Assembly (NCBI GenBank): GCA_910574455.1
Contig: CAJSYZ010000004.1
Coordinates: forward strand, 4,412,599-4,476,598
Origin: Trichaptum fuscoviolaceum
Lineage: Eukaryota; Basidiomycota; Agaricomycetes; Hymenochaetales; Trichaptaceae
Reading direction: 5' to 3'
Length of the DNA: 64,000 nt
The notes below the pieces were generated by a model. The model was not told the origin of the DNA. It did no database searches and saw only the letters and a list, made by a program, of their open reading frames with translations. Below, one piece after another: positions 10,807 through 23,329 of the stretch; positions within the stretch are counted from its first letter, which is position 1, and every line of letters begins with the position of its first letter. The position numbers were made by a program, and so were the translations under genes.

Positions 10807-13800
10807 ATGCTGGCATCTGCAGTAGTACGCGTAGCTCCAAGGCCTGGACGCGTCTCGAGCTTATTTTTCGCGAAAAACAGCAACTTGAACTCTTCCCTGG
10901 GCACTACAGGTGGACTTCGCGCGATCAACGCGCGTAAAGGTGCAAGATGGTTTTCTCGATCAGTTCCAAGGCTTTCCCTGCATGTCGCAGCAGCTGCGGA
11001 TGCGAAGAAGGATGATAATGGGCGTGGATTGGATACAGGGAGTGATGCTGCAGGTGAAGAGAAAGCACGGCCGGAGCATGCGGTCATCTCGACGTTTGAT
11101 CTGTTTAGTATCGGAGGTGCGTAGCTGCGACTGAGTTTGAAGCTTGAGAAAGCCGTATACTGATATATGTTTGATATACAATCTTGAATCACAAAACTTA
11201 TGTGCCTATGATGTCAATGTGAAAAACAACGCGCTTCTCATATCGTCCGATGATTATTTCGGAAACGCAACATACATCAGTGGGCCCGAGTAGCTCACAC
11301 ACCGTGGGCCCAATGCGGGCGGGCAAAATCTTCATCAATGATTTGACAGAACTAGGGCTATTGGAAAAGGTCAAGATGGTGAAAATTACGCTGTGAGTTG
11401 GACGGGGCGCCGAAAGCATGTTATTTGTATCTTTGACATCATACTAATGTTTACTTAGCTACGGTTCGCTGGCTGCAACAGGTTAGCGAATGTAGTGCTC
11501 AAAATACTCAACATGGCCGTGTTCTGATCAGTTCTTCCATCCTTGATGTCCTTAGGAAAAGGGTATGTTTATTGCATCTGGGGTTATTGATTAGAGACCT
11601 GAGCTACGTCATCTACGCTTTCTCTTTTTCTTCAGGCATCACACACCACAGGCGATCCTTCTTGGTTTAGAAGGTAAGCCGACATGCTCTCTGTTATCAG
11701 CTGAGTAGCTCCGAACTCTTCGATTCCCGCTGGATGCTTCTCAGATTCGAGCAAAGCTTTGTTCCTGACTTTCTGGCTTCTCTATATATTTGTTATGTAT
11801 TATGAGACGCACGCTACACCACAGGAAACTGAATGACTCTGCGTAACATAACGACTGACGATTACACACAGGCTCCGACCCTGAGACCATTGATACCGGG
11901 ACCATCCCATCGAGATACAATGACATCGTCACAAACAAGCATCTCATGCTCGGTGGGAAGCACCACATACATTATGACATGGATCGCGATATGCTTTGGC
12001 GCTGGGATCAAGTGCTGAAGACGCACCCGAATGGAATGCGGTTCTCCGTGTTCGGTGAGGATGGCGAACTTCTGGCTACGAATGAATACTTCAGGTAAGC
12101 GAGAACTCTCTTTTGACTTTGCATTGTCCATACTTAGCATGACTTTCGCAACGGTTGGAAGTGTGGGAGGTGGTTTCGTTGTTAATGACAAGACAAAAGG
12201 TTGGTTGAACGTTTATCCTAGCTAGCCGCGCGATCTAATGTATGGACGTTCTTTAGTCGACGAAAACTTGTTCTACAAGGGAGTTGATAAACATAAAGTC
12301 GAGCCTGCCCGTTTAGCACAACATCATGAGGCTACAGCAGAGCTGAATCCTGGACAACCTCCCTACACTTTTCACTCCGGCGACAGCTTGCTAGCATTGA
12401 CGAAGAAGTACAATGTATGTTACATTCTGGTCTCCCGGGCTTTCTCTTCAGGGCACCACCGGTCATGCTCATGAAAATCTGATCAAAATAGATGACGATA
12501 GCTCAGATCGTTTACGACAATGAGCGGTATTTCTTCTCACACGATGATATACATGCTAAGGTTTGTCACGCAACAAACGTTTTAATTCAAAGGTTTACAA
12601 TAAACCCTGCTATATGAAAGTTAATGCGTATCTGGTCGGTAATGGATGACTGCATCCGGAGTGGTGTCGCTACGACAGAGACAACCTTACCGGGTCGTCT
12701 CCAACTTCGCCGCCGAGCTCCCATGCTCTACAGACGTCTTATGCGAGGGTAACGTTATTCCCCCGCATCTTCCATCTTACGAAGTGTATTAATTCAAATT
12801 CCGGCCGATGTACATTGACATATGATCTACATCGCGTGCTGCACACAGGTTTTATCCGGGTGTAGCAGCTGGTGGAAGCTTTCCTGCGCTTGAAGGCGGA
12901 AGCTCGTTATCTGGGAGCATCGACGCCCCGGAAGGCACAGAGCGAAACCCGGACGAGGGGGCGAATGGGTCTGGTTCTCGGTTTGGAGGCCCTCGTAACC
13001 TTTCGGCCCCGCGACCTACACGCGTAATCGGACAATTTGATCATCCTATCTTACCAATGCCTCCGGTAAGTCTTTTAATACTCTTCACAGTCCTGGCGTT
13101 ACAGTACTATACAGCGTATTGATAGATTTTGTATTGCAGAGAAAGACGGTTTTCCCCGCAATGGACTTCCTTTGCTGCTATGCAATTGCTGTCAACGAAG
13201 TGAACGCGAGCGGGGGCCGCATCGTCACTTCCCCAACGAACGGTGCTGCCGGTGTCATCCCTGCTGTTCTAAAATATATCGTTGAAGTCCGTACCCTTGT
13301 GTTTTTCGTCCGAATAGATGCGCTCTCTTTTCGAGGTAATGCAGATGATCTGACAGTATATTTTTCCATTTCTTAGTTCGTCAGCGACGATCCCGAAAAG
13401 AGCGTTGTTACATTCCTCCTGACAGCTGCAGTGAGTGGGCATAAGATTTGCTCGCCAATTTACAGATGATCCCTTCTTCAATCTTTCTAATGCAATCGAT
13501 AGGCTGTCGGCATGCTGTTTAAACGCGGCAGTACGATATCGGCCGCTGAAGGTGGGTGCCAGGCTGAGGTCGGAGGTAAGAAAGGCACCAACGCTACATC
13601 ATAAAGTAAGATGTCGGCTAACTTGCATCAAGTGGCTTGTTCGATGGCAAGCGCGGGCTTTGCCGCTTGCATGGGAGGTATGTTTTGGATAGATTCACAT
13701 CGTATTCCGGTCAGTAACGTGGTATTTCGTATAACGATCAGCGTCCCCCGAGACAGTTCTCCAAGTACGTTGATGTTGCTGATCGCACGTTGGTAATTCT

Positions 13801-14385
13801 GATTATGAAAAGGCTGCAGAGATAGGCATCGGTTTGTACATCAATATCATATCTCAATGAAGAAACCTGAGAGGTTGTTTTCGCTTTAGAACACAACTTA
13901 GGTCTAACCTGCGATCCGATTGATGGACTTGTGCAAGTTCCATGCATCGTGCGTTTTAATTTGTCTTTCACCTTTTACATGCTAACGCTCATCGACAGGA
14001 ACGTAACAGCCTGGGAGGTGAGTCGCACGAATGCTTTCTTCAATTGAAATGAAGCCCTTCTAAATATGATCAGCCGTGAAAGCTGTAACAGCGGCGCAGC
14101 TCTCCATGGCAAGTGATGGAATATATCGAGTCACACTCGACGAGGCAATAGAAGCTATGCGTTTGACTGCCGCCGACATGAGTGTAAAGTACAAGGAGAC
14201 GAGTCTATCTGTGAGCTCGAAATTTGATGTCTATATGTACTTGGGATCATGCTGATGCTTAATCTGAATACAGGGATTGGCTGTAAGTGCTCTGATGACA
14301 TATCGAATTGAATGGACATTAACTCTACGCTTCTTGCTAGACAACTGTCAAGATTCCGCTTACTGTTCCTGCCTGGTATGGTTGA
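10807..14385 (+). CDS. L-serine dehydratase (ammonia-lyase), iron-sulfur type, probably mitochondrial
   Basis: Fuses the two halves of the bacterial Fe-S dependent L-serine dehydratase (SdaA/SdaB family), which converts L-serine to pyruvate and ammonia. The start [16 protein letters not shown] at 10807 opens an Arg/Ser-rich, acid-poor leader of about 70 residues that looks like a mitochondrial targeting peptide. Then come [23 protein letters not shown] (substrate-binding SSSHT, 11.28 kb) and GKGHHTPQAI. The second half has [38 protein letters not shown] and [16 protein letters not shown], including the conserved cysteines that bind the [4Fe-4S] cluster. An Ser/Gly-rich insert near 12.88-13.02 kb separates the halves. 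At least a dozen short introns occur. The end is [11 protein letters not shown] with TGA at 14383-14385; bacterial relatives end in a terminal Cys. A GTATGG just before the stop could allow an alternative last exon. Confidence 0.88.
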
Positions 14386-14986
14386 TGCTCATGACCTCTT
14401 TGCCAGGAAGACTTACTAGCGAATATCTAGCTGATGGCCCTTCGGACGCTTGTCAAGTCTTAGATGCACATTTAGGAAATCGCTTCTAAGTATGATATTT
14501 TTCATACAGCAGATGAGCGAAACCAAGATGAAGATTATTCAAACTGACATGTTTATCTTCTGAGCTTTCTTGAATATTACCATAGAATAGTCGATTATCC
14601 ATAGAGCTTCGCTTGCTGTTTTTTAATTTATATGGGTGCTGTGCGATCAAGAAAAAGGATTAATATCTTCGCCCTGCCCTTCCATCTGAAACGGATTTAG
14701 GGTCACCGAAGACCTCAGAAGAACGTGTCGTCAAAAAGATTCGATAATTGGTCCTTATCGTCACTGGCACGCGGCGTGATTGCGCGTCTGAGAAAGTGAC
14801 CAAATAACGCCAAAACAGAGAAACCGGACTTGCGGCAGTGAAGTGCAGGGTCCGCATGCGTCTAAGTTAAACTCGTCCTTCTCACTGCGGACTTATCCTC
14901 CTTCTTTCTCTTGCTGGCTTGCACGTTGCGCATTCCTGTCCTACGCACGCTCACCTCACTGCATGGCATTTTGTGGCGAGAAATCA
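14386..14986. other. intergenic between serine dehydratase and Rho3
   Basis: 3' flank of the dehydratase and upstream region of the Rho3 gene. No gene or clear promoter element recognised. Confidence 0.55.
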
Positions 14987-16133
14987 ATGAAAGCATCTTT
15001 TGGCCGAGGTAGACCGGTGCGTGGAGTTCTTAGCACTCAGGAGGCGCCTTGGGATAGTGAATTTGCTCATACTTGTGCTCTTTGTTTCAATGGGGTTAGA
15101 TTCAAAGGAAAGCGGTCGTATGTGGTGATGGCGCTTGCGGTGTGTACCACTTGGGACCTATGTATCATACCTTTTGACGAACATTTCGCTCTATCTTCAG
15201 GGAAGACGTCATTGCTAAACGTCTTTACGAGAGGCTTCTTCACCCAAGTCTAGTATGACTTTAATATGATGTTAGACGATTCGATGAATCTCATCTCTTA
15301 ATCAGCGAACCAACTGTGTTTGAGAACTATGTGCAGGATCTCTACGTAGATGATCAATTAGTGGAAATGAGCCTCTGGGACACAGCCGGTGAGTCTTTGT
15401 CTCCCTTCGGCCACATGGCGCTTCTAACATGGATCATGTAGGACAAGAGGAATTCGATCGCCTCCGCTCATTGAGCTATGCAGAAACTCACGTCATTCTT
15501 ATCTGCTTTTCTGTACGTTGTGTTTAACTAAGAGTACGGGAGTTCACTAACGCTGTCTTAGGTTGACAACCCTACATCACTGGAAAATGTTGAGTCGAAG
15601 GTTCGGAATAAGATCTGCCTCAAGCAACCCTCTGCTCACTTTCGATGCCGGTGATAGTGGATAGACGAAATATTGGAGTACTGTCCGGGTGTAAAGGTGT
15701 GTTAGATTGTCTGAAGTGTTAGGAATCTACACTGATGGATGCCTCTACCGTGTAGTTAGTTCTAGTCGGTGCGTTCCCCATCTCCGAGTTATCCTCAATC
15801 ATAGGCTAATGGGCTATGTCCAAAATGCTCAGCACTCAAATGTGATCTCCGAGACGACCCAGTGACGATCGAACGGCTGCAACGATATGGTACGCAACCA
15901 GTACAGTATGAAGATGGACTAGCAGTCGCACGACGTATACGAGCTTCACGTTATCTAGGCAAGCTACTTTTTGATTAATTCACCTACAGCGACTTATATA
16001 CGTAATTCTTTGTTCTACAGAATGTAGTGCAAAACACAATAGAGGTGTAACAGAAGTCTTCTATGAAGCTGCACGAGTGTCCATCAGTGCGCGAGCCAAA
16101 GGGTCAGGAGGGGACTGTTGTGTGATAGGCTAA
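14987..16133 (+). CDS. RHO3: Rho-family small GTPase, Rho3 type
   Basis: Short Ras-superfamily protein of about 200 residues spread over several small exons. Exon 1 starts at 14987 ([10 protein letters not shown]) and splices at GTGCGT to an exon beginning at ATTCAAAGG (about 15098). In order: P-loop [19 protein letters not shown], effector loop [17 protein letters not shown], switch [19 protein letters not shown], a guanine-specificity motif reading [30 protein letters not shown], then a C-terminal CVIG prenylation box with TAA at 16131-16133. The VFTRGFF and LRSLSY signatures and the KCDL variant of the usual TKxD favour Rho3, which acts in exocytosis and actin polarity at growing tips. Membrane anchoring would be through prenylation of the CVIG cysteine. 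Exon 1 is the least certain part. Confidence 0.87.
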
Positions 16134-16452
16134 CAGTTGCTTACTTTACCTGTGTATGTTCTCTCTTCCGCTCCTCTCGTGCTTTGTTGTGTTTTTGTCG
16201 CATAGTTGAACAATTCCTGCCTCCTTCAAGTTGCTTTCACGGGTTTAATGAACGATTCATCTGCTCATGATCTTCCCTCTCGTATATCTCAACATCTGCA
16301 TCATGTGTATGACTAGCTATTACGCTCTGTACGATCTTTATTGATGATTTCATATGCTTCTCCCCTTATATACATCCGTAGAGCCTCCAGTAGTTCTCAT
16401 AGTATGTTGCATCGATCGCATTTTCTTGAATCTATCTCGTGTAATGACGGAA
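16134..16452. other. intergenic between convergent genes
   Basis: Shared 3' flank of Rho3 and serine carboxypeptidase copy 1. Nothing recognised. Confidence 0.6.
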
Positions 16453-18637
16453 CTATGCAAGGCTTTCCCCTGCAATCCAACGTTGGAGCATTGTCAAAGA
16501 CTCGACTGGCTTGTCATGAGGAACCTAGAAGTGCGGTGTTAAAAGTTATTAAATCACGACACAGAGAAGCTTACAAGATGTCCTGCGCCATAAATTGTAG
16601 CGAAGGAGAAGTTTCCAAACGTCCGGAACTTGCCAGCTGGCTCCGCGTCCTGACTGACCTTCCAGTCTTCTAACGGTTGGGCACGGAAACCTTCGCGACC
16701 AGGCCACTCCATCTCAAGCGTCCACCGTTCGTTGCCCACCCAGTTAGCGATCCAGTCGTAAGTTCCTGCATAGATGAGCACGCGAACACCGTGCGCAAGC
16801 AGCTCGGATACATAAAGCTGGTTCAGATGCAGAGGGTCGCCCGCCGCCCAGAAACCGGTGTTGACTCCGCGCGAGCTACCTGAAAAGTTTCCGAAAGAGG
16901 GTGAGATACCCAGCTCGGAGCGAACCCAAGGCTGATTAAGGTACTCTTCGATGAGACTAGATACAAGTGTTAGCGTCGGTCGTAGGATATTGAAACTGCA
17001 CAAACTGACGGCTGCTCCTTGTAGCATGCGAAAGAATTAGGTGGGCATGGCTTCGTCATGTCATATGGGTTAAGCCCTTTCATGCAAATTAGATCGGGCG
17101 GTCGTAGAGCGAAGTGCGAAACAACACACCTAGAAGCCGGTAAGGTGCTGAGAGCTCGCTGCTGCAAAATTGAAATGCGGCGTTACAGTTCATGAGGTCC
17201 AAGCTATCAATACATGATTCCTGAATCGATCTCTTGCATCGAGGCAACTGCAACAAGTAGATGAGATACCGCAAACAACTATTCAAGATCATAAATACTC
17301 ACCGCTTGTTTCATGCGAACGCATGTTCTATGTGAAGTTTTGATGTCAGTGACTTATGTACAGGATAAAAAAAACAGATATATATGTACGTGATTGACTG
17401 TACTGGCTTGATGGAGGCATTAGTGCAGGTAATATCGTAGTAGGAGTACAGTACGCTGTTGCGGATGGTGAAAATCTTGTACTAGTATCTGTAGTTCGGA
17501 ACATACTGAAAGAAATCTGTGACTCCGTTTCCTACAATGAGATGAATACAAGTGCATAGAACTTGATATTACTTCGAAGGGTTACCTATCAAGACTGAAT
17601 TCAAATTCACAGGCGTAATGCCTTTCTCCTCAAGATCCGTGTTCTGGTCATAGATTGCAGTGGCATAAACGGGTAGATAACGGCCCTTTAGAGTCATACT
17701 CCATGAGTAACAACCGTCGTGTAGCTCATCCAGTTTGCCTACCGCATATGACTCTCCGGTTAGATGGAAAGGCCGGCCTTTGAACTTCGGGAAAGACTCA
17801 AAGAAAGTGGCGACAAACGCCGCAACATCCCTTGCCGCTTCTTCTGTTGTGACCTGACATACGATAGTCGTGAGAATGATCCAGCCTAGCACCCACTTTA
17901 CTTACGACGATCTCTCCGGTATCCGCGTAGGAAAATCCGGTCCCGATAGGTTGATCTATGAAAAATATATTCGCGTTCGAATTCCAAGAATATGGGTTGT
18001 ATGTTGTGCTATTCCCGGTTTCAATAGAGCATGGCCCTACATATCAATGAGTACGTAGGGTTATAGGTCGAACGAGGGATATTTACCTAGTTCCATGAAG
18101 AGTCCAGTCGCAGAGGAGCCACCGGGTCCTTTCTCAAGAATTGATATGAGCTATTAAGATAGTTTGAGGCTATGGCCAACCTCCGTTCGTCCAGAGCAAG
18201 ACATCATCCTTGTCGGGATCGCTCCTGCTCTCGAAGAAGTAGAAGAATACGTGCTTGACCCCGACATCAATATATCCCGAGTATGCGCTGTGGTTTCAAA
18301 CATTGATCTAAATTTCTCGAGCTTGTATCCCGTAAGGCATGCGTACCTCACGTTTCCGTCACAAAAACTGGATTTCTTGATACGTACGGATCGCCCTGGG
18401 AAAGCGACATGAGAGAGCACCGCGAATTCTTTGTCCGGCACAGAGCTCAGCTCAATGCCATGCCTTGCTCTGAATCAGGTCCCTCACACGTTTAATGCGA
18501 GCATGAAAAGGAAGTATAGTGGAAGAAAAGGCGTACCCGACTGCAGGCAGGGGTGTTTGTTCTGACCATGCATTGAAACTGGCTAAAGTAGGGCCCAGAA
18601 GGAGAGAAACAGAGACAAGCAGCTTAAGTAGCCTCAT
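16453..18637 (-). CDS. secreted serine carboxypeptidase (S10), copy 1
   Basis: Peptidase family S10 (carboxypeptidase Y-like), roughly 480-500 residues in many exons. The start at 18637 gives [20 protein letters not shown], a clear signal peptide. Mature landmarks: [16 protein letters not shown]; the oxyanion and carboxylate-binding segment [30 protein letters not shown]; nucleophile Ser in GESYA (about 17.75 kb); CVRMKQA; catalytic Asp in [13 protein letters not shown] (about 16.75 kb); and catalytic His in YGAGHL followed by VPHDKP. It ends WIAGESLA with TAG at 16455-16453. Hand-splicing across the 17.3-17.5 kb region restores an unbroken frame, so it looks intact. It releases C-terminal amino acids from peptides in the vacuole or outside the cell. 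Two paralogues lie within 12 kb. Confidence 0.9.
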
Positions 18638-19161
18638 ATCTTTGAACTCTTACAAATATTTCCGACCAAGAGGGGAAAGCCACTCGAAGTTGAAGTTCCT
18701 CGTACTAAGTGCCCGTCAATGGTTCCGAATGACTTGCTCCAGACCTTCGATACCGTGACTGCAGTGATCGTCCGTGAGTGGGTGATGGAGAGATGGTGGG
18801 CAGTTTCAGAAGGGGTGCGCAACTTCATAGGCCGCCCTTATAAGTGGCGGCGAGCACTCCGCGGGTAGCTGAACTGTAGACCATGTGCAAGCTTTGATAG
18901 ATAGCAAACCAAAATAATTCATGCGAGTTTACAACAACTTGAACAGAGCGATTGAGCTCCGATTCAAGTGAAAATACGGCATCTCGGCGTAGATCTCCAA
19001 ACTGCCAGCCTGAGTGCGCGTCGCGACGCGTCCGAGTCTCCGGCTGTCTACGTACTAGTAGATTGACGCGTCCTGTCCGAGTCCGTGTCAGTGCCGCCCT
19101 TTTGTCAGTTTATCATCTTTGTCTACCCTTTCTGCAACAACTATATCCCTGTGTCGCAAAT
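18638..19161. promoter_or_regulatory. divergent promoter region, carboxypeptidase copy 1 / RFC3
   Basis: About 520 bp shared by two divergent genes. On the minus-strand side a TATAAG-containing sequence lies near 18837-18844. On the plus-strand side two ACGCGT boxes lie near 19026 and 19066. Confidence 0.45.
19026..19071 (+). promoter_or_regulatory. two MCB-like ACGCGT boxes upstream of RFC3
   Basis: ACGCGT at 19026-19031 and 19066-19071, about 136 and 96 bp before the RFC3 ATG. ACGCGT is the MluI cell-cycle box bound by MBF, which in yeasts activates DNA-replication genes at G1/S. The hexamer is common by chance at this window size, so function is inferred from pairing and position. Confidence 0.45.
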
Positions 19162-20571
19162 ATGTCTAGTGACGAGCTTGAGGATGTTGCCATGGGTGAC
19201 GTTGACGCAAACCCAGCCTTCAGCTTCAAGGGCAAGGGCAAGGCTGTGGAAGAAGACTATACCCACAATGAGAACTTACCCTGGTACGTAGAGCTTCCAA
19301 TTGTGCATAGTTGACTAGCACAACTCAGCTTGGTACAGGGTGGAGAAATACAGACCCGTGTCTTTGGATGATGTCGTCTCTCACAATGATATTAGAAGCA
19401 CAAGTAAGATCCTGTTCAGTGACATGTTTGACAATCATCTGATTGTTGATGCACAGTTGAAAAGTTCATTGAGAAGAATCGCCTCCCACACCTCCTCTTT
19501 TATGGTCCTCCTGGTACGGGAAAGACATCAACTATCTTAGCCGTCGCACGCCGTATTTACGGACAAGACTTCCGGAAGCAAATTCTCGAGGTATGTAAGC
19601 CTAGTTGTTTGTGGTCTGTGGCCCTTCTTGACACACGTATACGCAGCTGAACGCGTCGGACGATCGCGGCATCGACGTTGTTCGAGAACAAATCAAGTCA
19701 TTTGCGGAGACGCGGACTCTGTTTTCCAAGGGATACAAGCTCATTATCCTAGACGAGGCGGATATGATGACCCAGGCCGCACAATCTGCTCTGCGTCGCG
19801 TTATAGAGCAGTACACGAAGAACGTGCGGTTCTGCATAATCTGCAACTACGTGAATAAAATTACTCCAGCCATCCAAAGTCGATGTACGCGTTTCCGCTT
19901 CAGTCCGTTGCCAATAAGAGAAGTGGAACGGAGGGTGCAGGGCGTCATTGAGGCTGAAAAGTGCGTTTTCCAACCGTTCATGAGTAATTCGGGTTTAACC
20001 CTCGTACTGAAAGAATAGAGTGAATATCACCCCCGATGGCATGCAGGCCCTTTTAAAGCTATCTAGGGGTGACATGCGGCGCGCTCTTAATGTCCTACAG
20101 GCTTGCCATGCTGCGTACGATGTAACAAGAGAAGAAGAAGTGTATAATTGTACTGGAAGCCCTCAACCTAAGGACATCGAGGCAGTTGTGAATTCGATGT
20201 TGGGCGACGAGTTCACAACGTCATATCAAAGTAGGTGAAACACATTTGACTTGTCTTTTGTTGGCTGACTCATTCGCTTTCAAGTGATCTCAACTCTAAA
20301 GATAGAGAGGGGTCTAGCTCTCCAGGATCTAATCACAGGTGCATATGAATACATCGAGACTATCGATTTCGGCCCGCAAGCTCGTGTATATCTGTTAGAT
20401 CAACTTGCGTCAACAGAGTAAGTCGAAGTGATTGTGATATTACTTTCAAATTTGAACTTGCGAGTATCTAGACACCGGTTATCTTCAGGCGGAAGTGAAA
20501 AGATACAGCTGACGGCGCTGTTGGGTGCTTTCAAGAATGCGGTTGAGTTAGCTAACAGGAATAAAAAATGA
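19162..20571 (+). CDS. RFC3: replication factor C subunit 3 (clamp loader)
   Basis: AAA+ clamp-loader subunit of about 365 residues, orthologous to yeast Rfc3 / human RFC5. It helps load PCNA on primed DNA. The start MSSDELEDVAMGDVD is at 19162. Family boxes in order: PWVEKYRPVSLDDVVSH (box II), FYGPPGTGKTST (Walker A, 19.5 kb), LNASDDRGIDVVREQIK, LIILDEADMMT (Walker B), SALRRVIEQYTKN, CNYVNKITPAIQSRCTRFRF (SRC arginine-finger motif), SRGDMRRALNVLQ, and the C-terminal collar helices. It ends NRNKK with TGA at 20569-20571. Introns are short, including one that restores RSTIEKFIEKNRLPH across 19.40-19.46 kb. It acts in the nucleus with the polymerase delta catalytic subunit also encoded in this window. 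Confidence 0.95.
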
Positions 20572-21093
20572 TTCTTTCAGGAAATGTATATATGGGCTCG
20601 AGATCATCATCGGAAATGAATTTCAATTCGTTATCCGACCATTACTGTCTCCCCACAAGGTACTGAAGATGAGCATAGGGAGTATTAACTTTCTTCTGCT
20701 TTACTTCTGTCATTCCGCAATTGTTCCGTGACAAATCTGCGTACTCACACTCTGCTGAAATCAACCACCTCGCACAGATTTAACCTTATTTGACCCATAA
20801 TTTCCGTACTTGAACCGACGGCTATTAGGGCGTTGCCTGTTGATGCTATTGATTGAATCTCTCCTCAACTTACTCTCTACAGGGTTGCATGTGCTCAGTC
20901 CTCCGCAGTGATATTATGAACCTGATCATCTGCTCTTCTCTTTAGCCGCTTGCGTCTTAAAGGGAGATCCTTGAAAGACGAAGGAGAATAGCCACCTATC
21001 CCACCAAGCAGCAGCCTGCAATTTTTTTCTTCCTAACTTTCACAAACAGACATCATAGCTCGTATCTTCTTGTTTGCAGAGTTTTGGCCTTCT
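20572..21093. other. intergenic between RFC3 and carboxypeptidase copy 2
   Basis: 3' flank of RFC3 and promoter region of carboxypeptidase copy 2. No gene recognised. Confidence 0.55.
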
Positions 21094-23329
21094 ATGAAGC
21101 TGTTTAAATGTCTTCTGTATTGGCTCTCACAAGGTTTTCTTACCTTCATAGCCATTAACGCGGGTCGTAACAGTATACCACGAGAGCAGATCTTCTTCAA
21201 CAACCAAGGCCTCCAAAGGTAACTACCGTGACAGTCGTTATCAGTGGAAACCAAATTCATAATTGACTATACCCAACTTAAGACATGGCGCGGAGCTCTC
21301 GACCTTACCAACAAAGCAGTTCTATGTCCTATCGCACCCTGCGTTCCCTGGACGCTCAGCTCGCATCAAGAAATCGTCTTTTTGTGATGGGCAAGTAGCG
21401 TACGCAGACTCCGCCCATTTTAAAAGAAGCTATTAAAGGTTCACCTTACAGGGCTTATACGGGGTACATTGACATCGGCGCCCGCCATCTGTTTTTCTAT
21501 TTCTTCGAGAGTAGAAATGATCCGGACAAAGATGATGTTATGCTCTGGACCAATGGCGGTAAGTTCCTCATGAACCACGACAAAAATAATACACCCTATT
21601 ACTCACTTATTAGCATCATATGTAGGTCCGGGAGGCTCTTCTACTGTGGGGATGTTGATGGAATTAGGTATTAATTTCATTTTCCTACTTCCTGTACGAA
21701 GCTTTGAGCCCATTCTAACGTCAAGTTCTATACGAAAGGACCCTGCTCCATTGTAGACAGCAACTCCACAAAATTTAATCCGTATTCCTGGAACGAGCAT
21801 GCAAATATCTTCTTTATAGATCAACCAGTTGGTGTTGGATATTCTTATGCCGATTTTGATGACGTGGCGGTAAGTTCTGTGTTCGATATCGCAATGGACT
21901 ATATTGATGCTCTGTAACTTAGGCTACAACGGAAGAGGCTGCTAAGGATATAGCTGCATTCATTGCCACATTTTTTGAGACGTTCTCAGAATTCCAAGGC
22001 CGAGGTTTCCATTTAAGCGGAGAGTCATATGCTGTAAGAAAATCCTTTGCTAGTCAATCAGAGCTGTTTTTCTCACCAATTCAATCCTCAGGGCCGTTAC
22101 TTGCCTGTGTATGCGGCTGAGATTTACGACCAGAATGCAAGGCTCGTAGAGAAGGGTATGGCTCCGGTAAACTTGAAATCTGTTATGATAGGTGAGCTCT
22201 TTTCGACTAAAGATAAACAACGTCTGTATGATCATTGGATGATCAGGAAATGGCGCAACAAACTTCTTCCAGTAAGTCTTTCTCAGTCTCATTAATTCAT
22301 AGGTTCTCATCATTATGGCAGCTTGACGTACTCTTGGTACGATATCGCGTGTACGAGTGCTGCGTTGAAACCAGTTTTGCCCATATCGTGAGCTATACTG
22401 AATAGCAAATTGGGATGGAGCCGCACTGATTACTGACTCATAGGTCGTGTGTACGCATGAAGCAAGCTGTGCGTCTATTTCTCTAGGCAGTTTTTACTTT
22501 CATCGAAAGTTCGATTGTTTATAGCTGCCGCGCTGTAAGCGGGGCATCCAGCAGAGATGCGTAGATAGCCTAGACCTCATCGACTGCAGAGCTGCGTTTG
22601 ATTTCTGCTTTACTGAGTTTGGTTTGCCCTACTTTGCCAGCGGTACGTCCCTTTTTTTTTTGCTACATTACCCGACGTTAATTTGCGTATCAATGAAGGA
22701 CTGAATCCTTATGATATCACCAAGAAATGTTTACGCGACTCTGATCTGTGCTATGAGGAAGTGAAGTATGGATCCACTTTACTTGACTACCCACACTGCT
22801 GATCTGAAACTTCATCGTATCTAGGTTTATTATAGACTATATTAACCAACCTTGGGTACGAGAGGAAGTTGGTGTTGACCCGTCAATTGGGAGTATCCCA
22901 TCCATTGTTGCAACGAATGTTTATGAACGCTTCTGGGATTCCGGAGATCATCTGCACCTTAACGAGTTGTATATTTCCGAGCTCTTGGAGCACGGCGTAC
23001 GCGTACTCATCTACGCCGGCAGTTATGACTGGATCGCAAACTGGGTCGCGAACGAACGCTGGACTCTAGAGATGGAGTGGTCCGGTCAGAAAGAATTCCG
23101 CTCACAGCCTCTTAAGGAGTGGGTCATAAACGGAGAGCCGGTGGGCAGGTATAGGTCCTACGGAAACTTGACGTTCGCAACAATCTATTCTGCTGGTCAT
23201 ATGGTAAGCCGGACAACCGAAAGTAATAGGATTTATTCATTGCATGTGCATCCTTTCTAGGTTCCGTTCGATAAGCCCATCGAGTCGTTGGAGATGCTCA
23301 AACACTGGCTGTCGGCTGAAGAATTCTGA
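21094..23329 (+). CDS. secreted serine carboxypeptidase (S10), copy 2
   Basis: Second S10 carboxypeptidase, on the opposite strand to copies 1 and 3. The start chosen at 21094 gives a hydrophobic leader ([20 protein letters not shown]), and exon 1 ends before GTAACT near 21220. Splicing then yields [19 protein letters not shown] and [16 protein letters not shown]. Further landmarks: [31 protein letters not shown], nucleophile Ser in LSGESYA (22.02 kb), [36 protein letters not shown], catalytic Asp in [15 protein letters not shown] (23.03 kb), His in YSAGHM followed by [13 protein letters not shown]. Ends LSAEEF with TGA at 23327-23329. The frame is intact through all joins examined. Same function and probable secreted or vacuolar site as copy 1. 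The signal peptide is less typical than in copies 1 and 3, so the start is moderately certain. Confidence 0.88.
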
